Source: Thermus aquaticus
Lineage (GTDB): Bacteria; Deinococcota; Deinococci; Deinococcales; Thermaceae
DNA: 64,000 nt
Reading direction: 5' to 3'
Assembly: GCF_001280255.1 (NCBI RefSeq)
Contig: NZ_LHCI01000106.1
Coordinates: forward strand, 1,217,766 to 1,281,765
A program made the translations under genes and the position numbers. Positions 59,711-64,000 of this stretch are shown here, piece by piece (position 1 is the stretch's first letter; each line of letters begins with the position of its first letter). The notes under the pieces are model-generated. The model worked only from the letters and a program-made list of their open reading frames with translations, ran no database searches and had not been told where the DNA came from.

Positions 59711-60067
59711 ATGCCGCGCGCCAAGACCGGCGTCGTCCGTCGCCGCAGGCACAAGAAGATCCTCAAGCTGGCCAAGGGGTACTGGGGCCTCCGCTCCAAG
59801 AGCTTCCGCAAGGCCCGGGAGACCCTCTTTGCCGCCGGGAACTACGCCTACCGGGACCGCAAGGCCAGGAAGCGGGAGTTCCGCAAGCTCTGGATCGTGC
59901 GCATCAACGCCGCCTGCCGCCAGCACGGCCTCAACTACTCCAGCTTCATGAACGGGCTCAAGAAGGCGGGGATTGAGCTGGACCGCAAGGTCCTGGCCGA
60001 CCTGGCGGTGCGGGAGCCCCAGGCCTTCGCCGAGCTGGTGGAGAAGGCCAAAGCGGCCCGGGCCTGA
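59711..60067 (+). CDS. rplT: 50S ribosomal protein L20
   Basis: The protein has 118 residues with the basic N-terminal extension [24 protein letters not shown] and globular domain [21 protein letters not shown]20 is an early assembly protein of the 50S subunit and represses its own operon in several bacteria. It starts 11 nt after rpmI with GAGGAGG. A strong terminator follows. Confidence 0.97.
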   Translation: MPRAKTGVVRRRRHKKILKLAKGYWGLRSKSFRKARETLFAAGNYAYRDRKARKREFRKLWIVRINAACRQHGLNYSSFMNGLKKAGIELDRKVLADLAVREPQAFAELVEKAKAARA

Positions 60068-60080
60068 GGCCAGGGGGCCT

Positions 60081-60111
60081 GGCGCCGGGCTAGGGTCCCG
60101 GCGCCTTCTTT
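60081..60111 (+). terminator. Rho-independent terminator of infC-rpmI-rplT
   Basis: A perfect 9-bp stem GGCGCCGGG/CCCGGCGCC with a 7-nt loop is followed by TTCTTT. The T-tract ends exactly at the next gene's ATG. Confidence 0.85.
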
Positions 60112-60582
60112 ATGAAGATGACGCCCGAGCTTTATGTTCTTCTGGTAGCGGCTTTGCCGGTGGTGGAGCTAAGGGGGGCCATCCCCCTGGGGGTGGTCTT
60201 GGGGCTTCCCCCCTGGGAAAGCTTCCTTCTTGCCCTTTTGGGGAACCTGCTGGTGGCCCCGGTGGCCCTTTTCCTTCTGCCCTGGGCCGTGGAGGCGGCC
60301 ACCCGGGTGCCCGTCCTCCGCCGGGCCTGGGAGGCCCTCGAGGCCCGGGTCCGCCTGAAGGGCGAGGAGCAGGTCCAGCGCCTGGGGGCCTTGGGCCTCT
60401 TCCTCTTCGTGGCCGTGCCCCTTCCCGGCACCGGGGCCTGGAGCGGGAGCGTGCTGGCCGTGGTCCTGGGCCTCAAAAGGCGGTACGCCCTTCTCGCCAT
60501 CTCCCTAGGCGTGGTGGCAGCGGGGCTTCTGACCCTTCTCCTCACGGGCGGGGCCGTGGCCGGGCTAAACTACCTGCGATGA
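60112..60582 (+). CDS. Small membrane protein of the putative small multidrug export family
   Basis: The protein has 156 residues with four membrane segments. The start TPELYVLLVAALPVVELRGAIPLGVVLG and the block FLFVAVPLPGTGAWSGSVLAVVLGL are typical of COG2426 (Sm_multidrug_ex). Real transport activity is not established for the family. The ATG touches the terminator T-tract, so either read-through or an internal promoter is needed; ATG 60118 is an alternative start. The stop overlaps the next ATG (ATGA). Confidence 0.82.
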   Translation: MKMTPELYVLLVAALPVVELRGAIPLGVVLGLPPWESFLLALLGNLLVAPVALFLLPWAVEAATRVPVLRRAWEALEARVRLKGEEQVQRLGALGLFLFVAVPLPGTGAWSGSVLAVVLGLKRRYALLAISLGVVAAGLLTLLLTGGAVAGLNYLR

Positions 60583-62237
60583 CCGCCCTTCTCCTCCTTC
60601 TCGCCTACCTGGTGGGGGCTTTGCCCCTGGGCCACCTTTTGGCCCAGAGGCGGGGCGTGGACCTGCGCACGGCGAGCCCCTACACCCTGGGCCTGGAAAG
60701 CGCCCTGAAGCGCCTAGGCCTTTGGACGCTCCTCCTTTCCTTCCTTCTAGACTTCCTCAAGGGCTACCTGCCCCTCCTCCTGGGGCGGGCCTTGGGCCTG
60801 GGGCTTGGGGAACTCTTGGCCCTGGGGGTGGCCGCCTATCTGGGCCACCTCTACCCCGTCTTCTTCCGGGACCCCTGGCCTTTACGGGCCAAGGGGGCGG
60901 GGGTGCTTTTGGGGGTGCTGGCGGCCCTTCCCCTGCCGCCCGCCTGGGGGATGGTCCCCGTGGCCCTGGCCCTTACCCTCTACGCCCTCACGGGCTACGC
61001 CTCCCTGGCGGCCTTGGCCCTGCCCCTGGGGCTTTTTCTGGTCCTGCTGGGGGGCTACGCCCCCAGGGAAAAGCTTCTCGGCCTCCTCCTTTTCCTCCTG
61101 GCCCTATGGCGCTACAAGGAGAACCTGGGGCGCATCCTGGAGGGCACCGAGCCCAAGCTGGGGGACCCTCTGCCGCTCCCTTCGGAAAGGCAGGTGGTCT
61201 GCGCTTTCCTCATCCACCCCCTCACCGTGGAGGACTTCTGGCAAAGCCCCCGCTTCCGCTGGATGAGGCCCCTGGTGCGTCTCCGCCTCCTCAAGCAGGC
61301 CTGGATGGAACGCCTGGCGGAGCTTTTCCGCCCCATGAAGGTGGGGGAGGTGCGGGGGGTGAGGACGGCCGACGGCCGGGAGGTCCTGTGCCACCTCATC
61401 TCCGCGCCTCTTTTGCCCCACCAGATCAAGGCCAAGCCCGATTTGGCGGTCAAGCGGGCCATCCAGGGGGCGAGGCTCGCCAAGGAGCTGGGGGCCACGG
61501 TGGTGGGCCTGGGGGCCTTCTGGAGCGTGGTGGGGGAGAAGGGCCTCAGGGTCCAGGAGGCCGTGCCCGGGATAGAGGTGACCAACGGCGGGGCCTACAC
61601 CGCCGGCACGGTAAAGGCGGCCATTCCCCAGATCCTGGCCCACTTCGCCCAAAGCGGCAAGGACCTGAAGCGCACTACGGCGGCCGTGGTGGGGGCGAAC
61701 GGGGTGGTGGCCTTCGGCATCGCCCGCCAGATCGCCCCCTATGTGGGGAAGCTGATCCTGGTGGGCCGGGACCCCGAGAGGCTTTCCCGGGCGGCGGAGA
61801 GCCTCAGGAGGAACTTGGAGCGGAAGGGGGAGGCCCCGGAGATTGCGGTCACCACCGACATAGGGGTCATCCGGGAGGCGGACCTGGTCTTCACCGCCAC
61901 CAGCGACCCCAACCCCGTCATCTACCCCGAGCACGTGAAGCCCGGGGCCTGGATCTACGACGAGGGCGTCCCCCCGGACGTCCATGAAAGCGTGCGGGAG
62001 GTACCGGGGGTAAGGGTGATCCCCGGGGGGGTGGTGCGGCTTCCCGGCCAGGCCCGGGCCACCCTGGACCTTCACTTCGGGGCCCCGGACCAGGTGCCCG
62101 CCTGCCTGGCGGAGACCATGATCCTGGCGGCGGAAGGGGCCTTTGAGCGCAAGAGCCTGGGGGGCGAGGTCAAGGGGGAGAACATTCAGTTCTTCGTGGA
62201 GCGGGCCGAGGCCCTGGGCTTCAAGGTGGTGGAGTAG
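60579..62237 (+). CDS. Fusion of degenerate PlsY-like acyltransferase and acyl-ACP-reductase-like domain
   Basis: The protein has 552 residues. Residues 1-195 are a PlsY-type membrane domain (LLLLLAYLVGALPLGHLLAQ, LGHLYPVFFRDPWPLRAKGAG, LALWRYKENLGRILEGTE). The PlsY motif GSGNxGATN is not conserved (TASPYTLGLESALKRLG), and GGKG is reduced to RAKGAG. Residues about 205-552 resemble cyanobacterial acyl-ACP reductase: AFLIHPLTVEDF, VVGLGAFWSVVG, VTNGGAYTAGT, the NADP loop VVGANGVVAFG, and Cys509 in PACLAETMILAAEGAF, aligned with the catalytic Cys of AAR. It may reduce an acyl donor to a fatty aldehyde. It is coupled to both neighbours by overlapping start/stop codons. Confidence 0.75.
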   Translation: MTALLLLLAYLVGALPLGHLLAQRRGVDLRTASPYTLGLESALKRLGLWTLLLSFLLDFLKGYLPLLLGRALGLGLGELLALGVAAYLGHLYPVFFRDPWPLRAKGAGVLLGVLAALPLPPAWGMVPVALALTLYALTGYASLAALALPLGLFLVLLGGYAPREKLLGLLLFLLALWRYKENLGRILEGTEPKLGDPLPLPSERQVVCAFLIHPLTVEDFWQSPRFRWMRPLVRLRLLKQAWMERLAELFRPMKVGEVRGVRTADGREVLCHLISAPLLPHQIKAKPDLAVKRAIQGARLAKELGATVVGLGAFWSVVGEKGLRVQEAVPGIEVTNGGAYTAGTVKAAIPQILAHFAQSGKDLKRTTAAVVGANGVVAFGIARQIAPYVGKLILVGRDPERLSRAAESLRRNLERKGEAPEIAVTTDIGVIREADLVFTATSDPNPVIYPEHVKPGAWIYDEGVPPDVHESVREVPGVRVIPGGVVRLPGQARATLDLHFGAPDQVPACLAETMILAAEGAFERKSLGGEVKGENIQFFVERAEALGFKVVE

Positions 62238-62886
62238 TGTGGCTCCTCCTTTCCCCGACCCGCCTCGAGGCCCCCTTCCTCCGGGGGGAGCCCTTCGCCT
62301 TCCTGGCCTGGAAGGGCCTGAAGGGTGAGGGCTTCGTCTACCTGGAGACCGGCGTGGGCAAGGTCAACGCCGCCATGGCCCTCGCCGCCTACGCCGCGAG
62401 CCACCCGGTGGAGAGGGCCCTTCTCTTCGGCATCGCCGGGGCCTACCCGGGCTCGGGGCTGGCCTTGGGCCAGGCGGTCCTCATCAAGGAGGAGGTGGAG
62501 GCGGACCTGGGCCTAAGGGAGGGCCTTAAGCCCCTGGGCTTTCCCGCTCTAAGGAAGGGGGGAGCGCGCTACTACAACCGCTTTCCCCTGGACCCCGGCC
62601 TCACCGCCTCCTTGAAAGAGGGCCTGGGCCTTGGGCTGGCCACCGGCCTCACCCGGGACCTGGTCTCGGAGAGCCTCGAGGAGGCCCAGGCCCTGGCCCA
62701 AAGATGGGGGGCAGAGGTGGAGAGCATGGAGGGGGCGGCCTTCGCCCGGGCCTGCCTGGCCCTGGGGGTCCGGGGGGCGGAGCTCAGGGCCATCTCCAAC
62801 CCCGCCGGGGTGCGGGACAGGGGGGCTTGGCGGCTAAAGGAAGCGCTGACGGCCCTGGAAAGAGCCGTCAGCGGCGTTCTCCGCCT

Positions 62887-62902
<16 letters not shown>
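62237..62902 (+). CDS. mqnB: Futalosine hydrolase
   Basis: MqnB cleaves futalosine to dehypoxanthine futalosine and hypoxanthine in the futalosine route to menaquinone, the Thermus quinone. The 221-residue protein has a nucleosidase fold with [48 protein letters not shown] and [12 protein letters not shown]. The GTG start overlaps the previous stop by 1 nt. The 3' end overlaps sodA tail to tail by 16 nt. Confidence 0.92.
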
Positions 62903-63501
<599 letters not shown>

Positions 63502-63519
63502 AACACACCTCCGCCTTCC

Positions 63520-63540
63520 ACTATAAGGGGCCAGGCCCCT
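63520..63540 (-). promoter_or_regulatory. sodA -10 box with adjacent palindrome
   Basis: TATAGT (63525-63520, minus) lies 18 nt before the sodA ATG. Directly upstream is the perfect palindrome AGGGGCCAGGCCCCT (63526-63540), which may be an operator for sodA or the end of a fumC terminator. Confidence 0.45.
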
Positions 63541-63590
63541 CAGGGCGTGGCCGTTCTCACGTTCCTTGCCATGGCCAGGCCCTCGAGGGG

Positions 63591-64000
63591 CTAAGCGTTT
63601 TCGTGGGGCTTGGCCAGGCGCATGGGCACCACGATCCGGTCAAACTCCTCCTCGGTGAGGTAACCCAGCTCCAGGGCCGCCTGCTTCAGGGACTTCTTCT
63701 CCTTGATGGCCTTCTTGACGATCTCCGCCGCCTTGTCGTAGCCGATGGCCTTGTTGAGGGCGGTGGCCAGCATGGGGTTCTTGTTGAGGTGCTCCTCTAT
63801 GCGCTCCAGGTTGGGCTCAATCCCCTGGGCCAGGTGCTGGTCAAAGGAGGCCACGGCGTCGCCCAGAAGCTTGATGGACTCCAAGGCGGCGTCCACCATG
63901 ACCGGCTTGTAGACGTTGAGCTGGAAGTTGCCCTGGCTCCCGGCGAAGGCCACGGCCTGGTCGTTGCCAAAGACCCGCACCACCACCATGGTCAGGGCCT
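63591..64000 (-). CDS. fumC: Class II fumarate hydratase, C-terminal part, cut by window edge
   Basis: About 136 codons are present; the start lies beyond the window. [34 protein letters not shown] and [18 protein letters not shown], ending with [13 protein letters not shown], match FumC closely, including the GSQGNFELN-like block near the active site. Aspartase is less likely because of the C-terminal sequence. The enzyme hydrates fumarate to malate in the citric acid cycle. Confidence 0.93.
   Translation of the reverse strand, partial: ALTMVVVRVFGNDQAVAFAGSQGNFQLNVYKPVMVDAALESIKLLGDAVASFDQHLAQGIEPNLERIEEHLNKNPMLATALNKAIGYDKAAEIVKKAIKEKKSLKQAALELGYLTEEEFDRIVVPMRLAKPHENA

Noticed and set aside
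59973-60578. Extension of the PlsY fusion frame upstream to 59973
   Set aside because: It overlaps rplT and the small membrane protein in another frame; the PlsY domain starts at ATG 60579.

Overview
The window is chromosomal DNA of a Thermus species, close to T. thermophilus. It is very GC-rich, with third codon positions almost always G or C. Many proteins match well-known T. thermophilus enzymes almost residue for residue, for example threonine dehydrogenase, glycyl-tRNA synthetase, amylomaltase, futalosine hydrolase and Mn superoxide dismutase. Genes are packed with short overlaps. I saw no rRNA, tRNA, insertion sequence or prophage. All calls are from reading the sequence; no database search was run.

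Layout. 1-10.4 kb: end of a DUF218 gene, hflX, acylphosphatase and a giant tamB-like gene. 10.4-18 kb: tdh, then a cassette of three envelope-protein genes that each carry a near-identical 5' leader, then a sugar dehydrogenase, mtnA and comF. 18-26.7 kb: a large SARP/BTAD regulator, a DUF4258 gene, a Fur-family regulator, a YibE/F membrane protein and sbcDC. 26.7-35.4 kb: a complete type III-A CRISPR effector operon on the minus strand (cas10/csm1, csm2, csm3, csm4, csm5, a CARF-HEPN csm6 and cas6). It diverges from a five-repeat CRISPR array across an A/T-richer leader. The operon promoter has a perfect match to the published T. thermophilus CRP-cAMP site. No cas1 or cas2 is present.

35.4-45.2 kb: a secreted pectin-acetylesterase-like protein, an HExxH zincin-like protein, recG, a paired M16 peptidase (one subunit lacking the zinc motif), an EamA transporter, a 3-hydroxyacyl-CoA dehydrogenase and malQ. 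45.2-51.8 kb (minus strand): sucCD and a clpC-radA-yacL operon in which ClpC lacks the middle-domain insertion. 51.8-58.8 kb: glyS, two small genes, asd, tlyA, two unknown genes, glnS and a crotonase-fold protein. 58.8-64 kb: infC-rpmI-rplT with structured leaders and an AUA-type start for infC, a small membrane protein, a fusion of a degenerate PlsY with an acyl-ACP-reductase-like domain, mqnB, sodA and the end of fumC.

Most promising observations: (1) the PlsY/acyl-reductase fusion, a candidate source of the fatty aldehyde needed for Thermus alkylamine phosphoglycolipids; (2) the repeated hairpin leader before three consecutive envelope genes; (3) about a dozen genes with a TANNNT box 6-7 nt before the start codon, implying leaderless mRNAs; (4) the CRP-controlled type III-A operon; (5) structured leaders in the infC-rpmI-rplT operon; (6) a dispersed hairpin element family.
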